A DNA stretch of 64,000 nucleotides, taken from positions 747,449 to 811,448 of the forward strand of contig KL647302.1 of NCBI GenBank assembly GCA_000727475.1. Reading direction: 5' to 3'. Within the stretch, counting starts at the first letter, position 1. Each line of letters starts with the position of its first letter. Positions 31,601 through 40,543 of this stretch are shown here, one piece after another. The notes beneath the pieces were generated by a model, which was given only the letters and a program-made list of their open reading frames with translations, was not told the DNA's origin and ran no database searches. Position numbers and translations under genes: made by a program. This stretch comes from Sarcocystis neurona (taxonomy: Eukaryota; Apicomplexa; Conoidasida; Eucoccidiorida; Sarcocystidae).

Positions 31601-34600
31601 ATATATACTTACACCGTACAGGTGCGTATGTTCTCACACGGATAGCTACATAGACAAACGTCCACATGTAGTACGCAAATACTTGTACACAAACACATAT
31701 ACATACGTCTATAAGACGCGGGCAAATCACGGTTTGCACGCGCGTGCAGTCTCTGCAGTGGGGTGGTGGGAATTTGTTCGGTGAGAGCAAGACGCGCTTT
31801 CTCGTACGTGTGCTTCTGCAGCGTCGCGACTTGATGCTGTTGCGTCACCTTCTTGTTCTGTATCTTTTCTCCAAGTCAGATGTTTGCTGCTGACTTTGTG
31901 GGGATCGCTATGTGCGCGTCGATCGGCTTTTCTGCTTCACACTGTTGAACGAGAGAAGTGAGGAAAGTTCACTTCTCTTCCAGGGGCCTCTGTACGTCCA
32001 AAAGTCTGCGGATGAGTGCGTGTTACTAAGGTGGTCGTAAAAACCTTGACCTTCCCTCTTCTCGAACGCACGGCGTAGTCTTCTTGCGTCTCACTTGAAG
32101 ACAAAGAAGTTTTCAGCTTATATAAAGATCGATATATGGTGACCCTTTCCGCGTCTGCGCATGTATATCCATGTACATAAGTTTTCCTGTACGTATATAT
32201 GTATATATATATGTAGTCCACGCGCAGACAGGTCGCGTCTGTGCATCAGGCGTATGTGTGTACGTAGGTGGCGGGTAAAGAATCGCGAGGGATGATAAGA
32301 TGGGAAGGGCCGGATTGATGCAGTAGACGTCTTTGTGTCAAATCTCACCATGTGAACATCTTCCCGCTGTATGTAGCTCTCCAGTGTTTCCTCTCACCAG
32401 TTCTCCACCAGGCGTCCGTCGACGTGTAGAAGGCGACGAGACCGCGGGTAGCGCGTTTTTCTCACAGCGCGCGCGATAGCAGTAGTAGTAGTAGTAATAT
32501 TAGTAGTAGTAGTAGTAGTAGTATGGAAAGAGCAGGCGTATAATAGATGCAGAAATACGTCTGTGCTCGCGAGCGCGACAGCAGCATTGTAGGATGTGGG
32601 TCGCAGTGAGCGACGGCGTCGAACTTTGATTCGCTGATTTCCCCCATCTGTAGGGGCACACTGTTGAGTGTTCCTGGTGTAGAAGCCCTGCCGTATGTGG
32701 AGTAGGAGACGGGCTGGGCGCGGGCTGGACGAAGAGGAAAGGGAGGGGCGCGCAAGGCCTAGAAGAAATTGACGTGAACGTACGGCTGTTCTGTGTGAAA
32801 AGATGTCGCCGCGCTGGCCTGGGGGGTTCGTCCTAGCCGCAGGGAGCTCGGTGGAATCTGCAGGTAGAGAGAGACGGTCGTCAAGAGGAGCGCCGCTGCT
32901 GCCGAAGCGGGCTGAGGCATCGGGAGGATGAGCACTGCTCCTGCCGCAAGCGTGGCATTAGTCACAGCGGTGCTGACGTGCAAGCTTGGGGCTGAGTCAG
33001 TAGTAGGGGTGGTAGTAGGAGAAGTAGTAGGAGTGCTGCTTGCAGCAGTAGTAGCAGTAGTTGTACTCTAGTAGTAGTAGTAGTAGCAGTAAGGGTGGAA
33101 CACCAGGAGTTGCCGTGCGCTGCCAAAGCGGGGCTGAGCGACTACGAGGAGTAGCACGGGTGCTGCGCAAGCGTCGCAGCAAGGACAGCAGTGCTGATGT
33201 GGGAGGTTGGCGCTTATTAGTAGTGGTAGTACAAGGAGGAGGGGGAGTAGTAGCACTGGAAATGGTAGGGGGAGCAGTAGTAGCAGTGCTCATGAGCAAG
33301 CGTGACACACCAGGAGGAGCACCGCTGGTGTGTGCAAGCCGTGGGGTCAGTCATTTGTAGGAGCCCTGGTGCTGCGTGGGCGTGACACGTGCTGCGTAAG
33401 CTTGTCTGAGGCGTTCCCAGGAGCACTGCTGCTGTTGCTGAAGTGTGACTGTTTTCACTTGTACAGGCGCAGAACGATCCCAAGCAGTACATCAGTTTCT
33501 ACTGGAAGTACGCGCAGCAGCTAAAAGAGGGGGTCCTCGACGATGCGCACAACGGCTCGCGTCACAAAAATGAGCTGCTCCAGCTGCTGCGGTGAGTCTT
33601 GTGCGTCTCTGCGGGGCGTGACAGCAACTGAAGGAGGGGCGGCGGCAGCAGCGGGCAGGCCGAGGCAGAAGTGGTGACCTTGCGTGGCACGCAGACGCAG
33701 CGACAGTGGCGGAAGCAGCACCAGGAACGACTCCGGAGCAGCAACAGCAGCAGTAACAGGAGGAGAACGAGGGGGGGCAGGGGGCGCGGCGAGGCAACGA
33801 CCTCGCGCAGGGAGCAGCAGCGGTTGAGGAGGCAGACGCGGACGCGGCACGAACAGCACGAGATGACACGTTTCGAGCAGGGACAGCAGTGGCAGAAAGA
33901 GCGGCATCTGCAGCTACGGTATCTTAACGACAGGAAGGGCGGGAGCAGCAACAGGAGCAACGGCGAGTGCGCCACGAGTGCTGCCGCTGCTACACAAATT
34001 TCAGCATACGAGTGATAATCGTAGTGGGTAGCGAGAAGAGACGTGTTTCCACGGCAGAAGGGTGGGTCTCTTCGCTGCTGGAGCTACTAGCACCTTCCTC
34101 CGACACTGCGTCTCCTGCGGGCGAGCGCTGTGTCCGCCCAGTTGGTCCGCTGCTGCGCAGGTGTCACGACTCCATGTCGCGCTGCCGCCTGCTCCTGGGG
34201 TGGCTGAGCGCTTCGCATTTTGTTCTGTGCTGCTGCGGCGGCTGCGCGTGTCGTTGCTATCATCTGCTGCCGTTGGTGCTGTCCTGGGGCGGCCGTTCGG
34301 GAGGTCTGTCGCAAGAACACTCGGAGCTGCTGCGGAATGGTACCTTCCTCGCGCTTGCTGCCGCTGCTGCTGCCACTACTGGGGCTGCTGTACGTACCAC
34401 GGGATTATGCGGCTCTCGACCTGCACGCGTTGCTGCTGCTGCGGCGGCTGGAATGCTTCTGCCGTAGCAGGCTCCTGCAGACGCTTCTCAGCTCACGCGG
34501 TAGCTGCTTCCGCCGCTGCTGTGCTGCTGCTGCTGTTGCGGCTGCGCACAGGTTCCAGTGCTCAGAAAAGGCGGAAGGGGAGCTCATATCGCTGGATGAG

Positions 34601-37600
34601 TACTTGGCGATGGTCAAGCCGGAGCAACAAAATATTTACGTTTATTGCTGTCCAGGACGAGAAGTGAGAGTCTCAGGGGAATTACACGCATATATACATA
34701 TATACGCATGTGTGTATGTGTGCGCCTACGTCTACGTATATCTGTGTGTACACACACATATGTATGTATATATGTATATAAGCGCGCATTTGTGTGCATA
34801 TGCAGGTGTATGTACACGACCACCTACGTATGTGAGTGGGCCTTGTGTGTATGTCCACGTAGATGTATCCTATGTGTACCCATGAAGAGACGGCAGGCTG
34901 ACAGCAGAGACCAGCGCTTCCAGCAGGAGTCCAGGGGCTGCGACGAAGCTTGCATTTGTGTGCAGCACACCCCCCTGTCTTCTGTAGCGCTTGCATGTGA
35001 CTGTTGCAGTTCCGGCTGCTACCGCTGTTCGACGAGCACCTCCTACTGTCCTTGCTTCTACATATATATGTGTATATGTGTAGCTGTTTCTCCTGCTGCT
35101 GTTGCTGCTCCTTCTCCTACACGTATACGTATGTGTACCTGTTCTTCCTCCTGCTGCTCTTGCTGCTTCTTCTCCTGCATCTATGTGTGTATAAACGTGT
35201 GTCTGTGGTGCGCGGAAGCTGGCCGTGCACTTGTGTGTCGTTACATCCGTATGTATAAAGCTGTGTACCACTCTACGTATATACGTGCAGCTGTCTGTAT
35301 GTCAAGATGTACATATGCAGCCAGTCCAGCCCCGGAGGCTCTGTGTGTCCGCCTGCCGGTTGCTGCGGGCGTAGTGACGCTGTGAAACGCGTAGGCAGTT
35401 GATTATGAAGTGCGGCGCACGCCAGTGCCGGGCAGCCCGTGATGAAGCCCTCTGCTGCAGTAGTCGAGTAACTGCAGCGGTGGGCGGGGCGCTGCTGTAG
35501 GTCTGCAGCCACGTTGCCGCTGCAGCTGTTTCGGACAGAAGTGGATAGGTGGACAGATGCGCACGTGATTCTATGCATGTGGCCAGGGCTGCTGCTCGAA
35601 TGTTCTTCCCAGCCGCTTCTGTATGCCGCCGCTGCTGCTGTTGCTGTCTCTTCCCTCCGTGCCACGTACGTCTGCCCAAGGACACGGGAGGCGACGTGGG
35701 CAGGTAGGGGCATGCGTCTCGGATATGCGGCAGTCGCTGCTGCGTGTGCTGCAGGTATACGTGGTGGTCTCACGTGGAACTGCTGCGGGGTTGCTGCTCC
35801 ATTTTGAACTGCTGTGCCTGCTGCTGTTGTCTCTCTGTCTGTGCGTGCATTTCAGACAGCGCTGGCCTCTCCCTATATGGAGCAGTTCAAGGAGAAGAAG
35901 CGCCCTGTGCTGCTGCTGACGGACGATATAGATGAATTTGTCACAATGAACGTGCAGGTAATCATGCTGCATGCACCTGCACAGGGGCACAGCACGTGCG
36001 GCTGAACTCGTAGCAGCAGCGTTCGCGAAGGGACGGCACCCCACAGTAGCAACCGCGCCTAGGGCCAACAAAGACAGAGGAACTCCCTGCGGCGCGCAGA
36101 CTTCGCGCTCCACATGCAACCGACCGCAAGCGCACAGCAGGACGCAAGGTGTGCATGTGCGTGCGGCGTCCACTTGGCGAGAGAGCGACGCGTCTTCGTT
36201 TTCTTTGAAGAAAACGTTCGTGAACAGACAAGCGGCAGCACAAGTGGAGATGATGTCCATGTTCGCTTCCGGGACAAAGAGCATGTTTACTGTTGCAGTG
36301 TCTCTCCGACACAGATTCGTGCAGCATGCTTTACTCTGTGTCAGAGTAGACAGGAGAAGTAGAGACGTCCGCAGAAAGAGCTTGAAGTTGACGTGTGCAC
36401 ACACGTGGCACCTGGCTCACGACGGAGGTGTGTGTGTGTTGCTGGTTAGAGTTGTTTCATACAGTACGCATGTATCAGACAGTCAAAGAGGACATACTGG
36501 TGTGAGTAGAGCTGCGCGTGTATGTATATAGAGAGTATAGATACGTGGACGTCTGTGTGTGGAGCGAACAGCGGTCAGAGCCCACCGTGCTGTTCTTGAA
36601 TGTTAGTTTCGTCATGCGTCTGTATATCAAGGCATGTTGCCGAAGTGTTTCCTGCAGCCTCGCGGTGAGGACGCCCAACATAGGACACGCGCGAAGCCCA
36701 GCAGCTGCGCGCATGCTTCGAAGTTGTGCCTGCGTCGTGCGACTGGCCACACTACCATATGGAGGCGTGTATAGAGGGGGGCGCACCCACCACATGCGTG
36801 CGCGCCAGTGCCGCGCACTTTCTGCAACCACATGATCGCGCGGTGTGTGGACAGGTTTATGTGTATGTGTGCGGGCGACTGTGTGTATTTTATATGTGGA
36901 AATAGAATCCCTTTCTCGATGTGAACAAAGTCACGAGGTTCCGCTGGTGTAGCACTCGGTATTGGTCCACGTAGGGTTTCTCTCAGCTAGGACTAGATAT
37001 CCTCTCTGTGTGGGTGTGGACAAGGGAGACTGCACGCGCGACAGCAGCAGCAACAAGACGGTATCTTGAGATCTGCGTGGTCTTCTCTTCTAGACGACTG
37101 TGAATTTGTATGTAGCTGCATGCATCACCTTGTGCGAAAAAGTTCCCGATGAAGGCGACAGCAGAACCGACTGCATGCACGGCAGACGAAAGCGCACGCG
37201 CAGCAACAGCACAGACGACGCGGGACGCGCAACACTTCAGCAGCGTCTGTCTGTAGGTGTCTGTGCGTATATATATGGAGCCATGCGTTGGGTAGCCCCA
37301 CACGTGGGCGAGAGATAGGTGGCTAGTTAACCCGCCCATGCTTGCGCGGCGAAAGTGTTCGCAAGCGCAGCACAGGGGACGGCAAACTGCGTCCAGCGAT
37401 GTGCACGCGCCGCAGAAGGAACCGAGACACGCCGTGGTAGAGTGGGTGCGTAGCCCTGCAGACCTGAGGGGCCGCGGCAGCAGCAGCAGCGAAGTACCAA
37501 GAGCAACAGCAGTAGCATAACATGGGCACACTATACCAGAAGGACAGCAGACGCGACGGTCTGATTATTTTTTAGGGCAGGCAATGCCATCCGTCTTCCG

Positions 37601-40543
37601 TCACGCGGCGGAACTTTCTTGTTCGGTGTGCAGGTACATCGCCGTTCGGCAGCACCCGAGTTTTTGTGATGCCGGCGCGTTAGCGCATGAGAATCGCGGC
37701 GTTCTACAGCCGCGTGTGCTGCGCGCACTGTTCGTTTGGGGAAGGCAGGGGGCTTCCCAGGGTCTGTACTGCCATCTCCTCGAAGAATCTGGGGAGAGTA
37801 TTTGGTCTAGGATGAGCAGTGGTCGTGTGGGGATGGCAGGGCATTCCAGCGTGTTCTCCACGTGTATAGGTAGGTGGTCGCTGTCTGTCTTCCCCCACCC
37901 CCCTCCGCATACGTGAAGATGCGGATGCATGCGCGTGCGTGTGAAGATGTATTGAGAGCGAGTGAGAGGGACAGAGAAGAAATGTGAAGTAGGCCAGTGC
38001 CTTCTCTTGCCTGTGACGCAGACGTACAAAGGGAAGAAATTTGTGGCCATTGACTCGCCAGAAGAAGATTTCGAACCTTTGCTGGAGGAGAAGGAGACTC
38101 CTGCCGATGCAGCAACTTCTTTGCCAGGCCTAGTCGGCATGCAGAGACAGGAACTAGAGCGGTTCGCGCAGGTACGCAAGCAGGCATGAGGGGTGTGCAA
38201 GCAGGTGGCGGACAGAGAACCGGGCCCCCGCGGCCTTGCCTTACGGGCAAATCTACGCACACGCACGTAGTAGACGCGCGTACATCCATACTCATCCAAC
38301 GTACACAGGTACATAGAAAGCATTGCATACGCATACGTATGTACGAGTGTGTGTTGTACGTGCATGCGTATACGTGTGCATATAGTTTTGTTTGCTGCCG
38401 CGAGACTAAGATGTGGTTATGTATCGCAGCTCACTGCTGTAGCCGTGGCATAGAGTACGTATGTGTAGTGCTGTGTGCGTCTGCCGCTACACGGGTTTAT
38501 GGCGGGGGACTGTCCCTGCTGTTGTAAAGATAGGTGTGGGGTGTGTGTATGTGGACGTAGCTGCAGTGACTGTAGAAACGCCGTCGCAGGCGCGTCGCGG
38601 TCACGCGCACAGAAACCCATAAGGTTGTTGCCGCGCCACCAGACGTCAGGCATACGTTATCGTCTTCATGTAACTATCTCCATTCCTTTGCTTCGCGTCT
38701 GTATTTATATTTATGTGTACACCTTTATATATATGTATGTCTATTTGCGTGTGTGTATGTGCGTCTTTATGCATGCAGTGTGTAAGTAGGTGTATCCAGA
38801 CGTGTACGTGGTTGTGCGAGCGTAGGTACAGGCAGCGTCATGCGTACGTCTCCGTGTGGATGTGTCTGGACACTACGTGAAAACGGGTACACATACTGTG
38901 AAGGCCTCACGTCGGTATGGATACAGAAATGTGAATGCGCGCCTGTAGATCATTTTGGAAATATACGTCCGCGTGGGCATACACACACATCCTGCGCAGC
39001 TGTAAACTGAATAGTAGGATCGTAGGAGGTCTCCGGTCTAAAGGTTGGCGTGTGTGTGAGTGCGGTTGACGATCGTCCTTTCCTGGTTGCGTGCAAAGCG
39101 ACGTGTGACGCGTGTTGCGAGACTCGACGCTCTTTTTCCGTCGCATGCAGTCGACGTTGGGAGGCCGAGTCTCCGCGGTGAAGTTTTCGGACCGTCTGTT
39201 GAAAACCCCGGCAGTGGTGACAGGGTTTCTCTCCTCGACGCTTCGAAAGATGATGAAGGCGACTTTGCAGGGTGCCCCTGAGGCGCAACTAAGTGAGAAA
39301 TTCAAAAAAGTGTCTCAATGCAGCCGCGGCGTGGTCTTTGGTATGGGCATGTGCGAGGATATCGGTAGATGCTGTCTATGTAAGAGGACGTGCTTAACGA
39401 AAGGTACACGAAGACGTCGCCCAGTTTGCGGAACACCATTCTCTAGAAGCTCCATGAGCTCACAGAGCATTTGCTGCTGCTGTGCCCCGTGTACCGTAGT
39501 TGGACCACAGGTGCAGCTACGTAGGCACACACGTGAATATATTCGTGCAGGTGGTAGAAGACGCGTGTGACAGAAGGGAGAGTGCGCTTGGACGTTTGCG
39601 CTGGGTACATGCAGAAATGGCCAGCCTGCCCGTCACGTTGGAGTTAAACCCCCATCACCAGTTGGTTTCTTCAATTTACCACCTCATGCGACTTAATCCG
39701 GACGTCGCGAAGGTGAGGTTCAGCAACAATGTACGGACGTCCATTATCGTCCGTTTCTGTCTTGTGGTAAGAGTCCTAGACGGTAGGTAGCTGCGCTTGT
39801 GGTCAGACAGATACCCTGCCTACGAGGTGAAGAACTAAAGGAAACGAGTTTTTGGTGGTCGTGTCTTGCTGCTCTCATGACTGTTCTGATGGAGAAAAAC
39901 ACGCGTAGGTCAACTGTGAGCCTCGTTCACCCAGCGGTGGCTACTTTTCTACACTGGCCGTAATTTCCGTGGAAGGTGGCCTGAGAGAATAGGCAACGCA
40001 TTTTACTCTCTTATCGCTGTGTGGTTCCGAGGTAAGTTGCGAGCTTTCAGGAATACTGAATTGTTGTCGGTGTTGCCGGGTGCGTGCACAGCGATGTTGG
40101 TGGGGAGCTGGTACTTGTTTTTCCTGTCCTCGTTCTTCCTGATTTCCCTGTTCGTTTTCTGTCGGTTGTTGCTATTACCGTTGCAACTTAGCGGTTGTGC
40201 TATGACATACCTATCTCTTGCATCGGTTTTTCAGGTGCTGGTGGAGCAGCTGTACGACAACGCACGCGTGGCAGCAGGCCTTATGGAAGACCCCCGGTGC
40301 ATGCTGGAGAGGCTCAATCATTTACTGGAAATGACTGCGCAGTATGCGTACCACTACGGGAAGGCAGGTGCTGGTGCTGCTGCAGAGCCAACAGATGCTG
40401 CGGAAACCAAACCCAAGGATGCTGAGAGCGTCACGGATACAGCAGCAGCGACGAAAGCGGCTGACGGCGAGAAGACAGAGACGGAGAAAAAAGAAACGCC
40501 CCCTCAGGAGAAAGAAACAACGGGCAGTAGAATTCACCTGTAG
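18586..40543 (+). CDS. TRAP1: TRAP1-type mitochondrial HSP90 chaperone, complete, 14 exons
   Basis: Exons 18586-19630, 21012-21094, 22447-22569, 24535-24800, 25786-25896, 26839-26914, 29716-29985, 33467-33591, 34552-34663, 35856-35957, 38022-38171, 39151-39292, 39615-39712 and 40235-40543 total 3012 nt, all in phase (1003 residues). The HSP90 N-domain starts near residue 298: [25 protein letters not shown] (general-base Glu328, Asn332), DTGMGM (377-382), GTIAKSG and FGVGFYSSF (from 418). The middle domain has [20 protein letters not shown] with the likely ATP-sensing Arg631. The C-terminal dimerisation domain ends [13 protein letters not shown]. The extreme C-terminus is neither MEEVD nor KDEL, which argues against the cytosolic and ER paralogues. 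The Arg/Ser-rich, acid-poor start ([20 protein letters not shown]) resembles a mitochondrial presequence. ATG 18586 is the first ATG in its frame after the preceding stop. Residues about 60-297 are low-complexity Ala/Gln/Glu/Ser, much longer than in other TRAP1 proteins. Mitochondrial location is inferred. Confidence 0.95.
19264..19322 (+). repeat. 18-base coding repeat in TRAP1 exon 1, three copies
   Basis: GCGCGAGTGCCGCAGCA-type units repeat three times and encode [20 protein letters not shown]. The array lies in the extra region between presequence and ATPase domain. Confidence 0.85.
21012..21094 (+). CDS. TRAP1: TRAP1 exon 2
   Basis: It encodes [20 protein letters not shown] and KKTFTLE, the beta-strand before the DxGxG motif. 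The acceptor is TGTGGCAG; the split Gly codon is completed from exon 1. The donor is GTGAGA at 21095. Confidence 0.92.
21784..21888. repeat. 35-base minisatellite, three copies
   Basis: Units starting GATGGCTTGATGTGTG or GATAGCTTGATTTGTC begin at 21784, 21819 and 21854. Each continues TRCATGCAC or TATGTGCAC and an AT-rich spacer. Confidence 0.82.
22447..22569 (+). CDS. TRAP1: TRAP1 exon 3: DTGMGM ATP-binding motif
   Basis: Forty-one codons start [20 protein letters not shown] and end RDIIGQ, the ATP-lid segment of HSP90. The acceptor is GCATGCAG and the donor is GTACTT at 22570, phase 0 on both sides. Confidence 0.95.
22570..24534 (+). other. TRAP1 intron 3
   Basis: About 2 kb with AT runs (23405-23445, 23595-23610), CA-rich sequence (23345-23375) and CTG-rich sequence before the acceptor (24060-24290, 24498-24525). 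The flanking exons join without missing family residues. Confidence 0.75.
24535..24800 (+). CDS. TRAP1: TRAP1 exon 4: FGVGFYS motif and end of N domain
   Basis: It starts [20 protein letters not shown] and continues [11 protein letters not shown] and [16 protein letters not shown], all standard TRAP1 positions. The acceptor is CACCCCGCAG and the donor is GTAAGT at 24801, phase 2. Confidence 0.95.
25786..25896 (+). CDS. TRAP1: TRAP1 exon 5: start of middle domain
   Basis: It encodes [20 protein letters not shown] and [16 protein letters not shown], matching the [20 protein letters not shown] region. The acceptor is GGCAACGCAG and the donor is GTAAGC at 25897, phase 2 on both sides. Confidence 0.93.
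25905..26085. repeat. GCAACAGAA/CAG repeat block in TRAP1 intron 5
   Basis: Triplets CAG, CAA and GAA alternate in short hexamer and nonamer units such as AGCAACAGAAGC, directly downstream of the exon 5 donor. Confidence 0.85.
26839..26914 (+). CDS. TRAP1: TRAP1 exon 6
   Basis: It encodes [20 protein letters not shown] and PLSIK, aligned to the family's DKPRYTLHYKTDAPLNI. The acceptor is GCCCTGCAG and the donor is GTAAGC at 26915. Confidence 0.93.
26915..29715 (+). other. TRAP1 intron 6 with CAG block and pyrimidine tract
   Basis: It opens with CAG/AGC triplets (26920-27185) and carries CA-rich sequence (27735-27850). From about 28010 to 29170 it is strongly T/C-biased on the plus strand, followed by CTG-rich sequence (29265-29465). 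No exon is required here. Confidence 0.78.
28010..29170. repeat. Kilobase-scale pyrimidine-biased tract
   Basis: More than 1.1 kb is dominated by TCTC, CTTC and CCCTC words with few A on the plus strand, in TRAP1 intron 6. It reads as Ser/Leu/Phe/Arg-rich frames in all phases, with no domain. Confidence 0.8.
29716..29985 (+). CDS. TRAP1: TRAP1 exon 7: catalytic loop of middle domain
   Basis: Ninety codons begin [14 protein letters not shown], pass through [20 protein letters not shown] and carry [17 protein letters not shown], whose Arg631 matches the conserved ATP-contacting arginine. The exon ends VLRFFYEQ. The donor is GTGAGA at 29986. Confidence 0.95.
30000..30610. repeat. Purine-biased tract directly after TRAP1 exon 7
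   Basis: AGAGAAAG, GGAGACG and AAAGAAG words dominate the plus strand for about 600 bases. Confidence 0.78.
30321..30440. repeat. 60-base tandem duplication
   Basis: Units 30321-30380 and 30381-30440 share CAAAGCAACCCAAAGACAGA followed by TAGAGAAGGT. They differ at a few positions, including GTAGAGATAG versus GTGGAGAAAG. Confidence 0.88.
30934..31035. repeat. 51-base tandem duplication
   Basis: Units 30934-30984 and 30985-31035 both run ACTCGTC, GTTGT, CAGTGTATGTACACCGGATG and GGTCTG, with a few substitutions. Confidence 0.9.
31133..31205. repeat. ATGCATGTGT short tandem repeat, three copies
   Basis: ATGCATGTGT occurs at 31140, 31164 and 31190, separated by AATATGGCT or GATATGGCT. The unit is about 25 bases. 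Confidence 0.82.
32479..32523. repeat. GTA trinucleotide microsatellite
   Basis: AGTAGTAGTAGTAAT-type sequence is nearly perfect for about 45 bases, within TRAP1 intron 7. Confidence 0.88.
33001..33440. repeat. GTA blocks and degenerate minisatellite
   Basis: GTA triplets (33001-33085) lead into degenerate copies of a segment combining GGAGCAC or GTGCTG, GCGCAAGCGT or GAGCAAGCGT and GGGGCTGAG or GGGGTCAG. Copies lie around 32930-33000, 33100-33185 and 33290-33360. Confidence 0.6.
33467..33591 (+). CDS. TRAP1: TRAP1 exon 8
   Basis: It encodes [20 protein letters not shown] and [21 protein letters not shown]. The acceptor is CTTGTACAG and the donor is GTGAGT at 33592, phase 2. Confidence 0.94.
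33592..35855 (+). other. TRAP1 introns 8 and 9
   Basis: The interval is interrupted by exon 9 at 34552-34663. It has CAG-rich sequence near 33715-33760, CTG-rich sequence before both acceptors (34200-34550, 35630-35850) and AT/GT-rich sequence (34690-34880). No further exon was recognised. Confidence 0.72.
34552..34663 (+). CDS. TRAP1: TRAP1 exon 9
   Basis: It encodes [20 protein letters not shown] and [17 protein letters not shown], matching [20 protein letters not shown] of the family. The acceptor is GCGCACAG and the donor is GTGAGA at 34664. Confidence 0.94.
35856..35957 (+). CDS. TRAP1: TRAP1 exon 10
   Basis: It encodes [20 protein letters not shown] and [14 protein letters not shown], the family's [20 protein letters not shown] segment. 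The acceptor is GCATTTCAG and the donor is GTAATC at 35958. Confidence 0.94.
38022..38171 (+). CDS. TRAP1: TRAP1 exon 11
   Basis: Fifty codons start [20 protein letters not shown]. The acceptor is GTGACGCAG and the donor is GTACGC at 38172. The position corresponds to the linker into the C-terminal domain. Confidence 0.92.
39151..39292 (+). CDS. TRAP1: TRAP1 exon 12
   Basis: It encodes [20 protein letters not shown] and [19 protein letters not shown], matching [20 protein letters not shown]. The acceptor is GCATGCAG and the donor is GTGAGA at 39293, phase 1. Confidence 0.9.
39615..39712 (+). CDS. TRAP1: TRAP1 exon 13
   Basis: It encodes [20 protein letters not shown] and [12 protein letters not shown], matching LEINPRHALIKKLNQL. 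The acceptor is TACATGCAG; two bases complete a Lys codon. The donor is GTGAGG at 39713. Confidence 0.93.
40235..40543 (+). CDS. TRAP1: TRAP1 exon 14, C-terminus
   Basis: It begins [20 protein letters not shown] as in other TRAP1 proteins. It adds about 60 residues rich in Ala, Glu, Lys and Thr and ends GSRIHL at TAG 40541-40543. The acceptor is GGTTTTTCAG. The acidic/basic tail is not part of the usual family. Confidence 0.94.
   Translation: MLVEQLYDNARVAAGLMEDPRCMLERLNHLLEMTAQYAYHYGKAGAGAAAEPTDAAETKPKDAESVTDTAAATKAADGEKTETEKKETPPQEKETTGSRIHL

Larger units (their letters stand above)
29986..33466 (+). other. TRAP1 intron 7 with purine tract and tandem repeats
   Basis: This 3.5-kb intron starts with a purine-biased tract (about 30000-30610, containing a 60-base tandem duplication). 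It continues with a 51-base tandem pair (30934-31035), ATGCATGTGT repeats (31133-31205), AT runs (31360-31390, 31580-31605) and GTA trinucleotide blocks (32479-32523, 33001-33085). Confidence 0.78.
35958..40234 (+). other. TRAP1 introns 10 to 13
   Basis: Exons at 38022-38171, 39151-39292 and 39615-39712 interrupt the interval. Repeats thin out from about 39 kb onward. No other coding signal was recognised. Confidence 0.7.
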
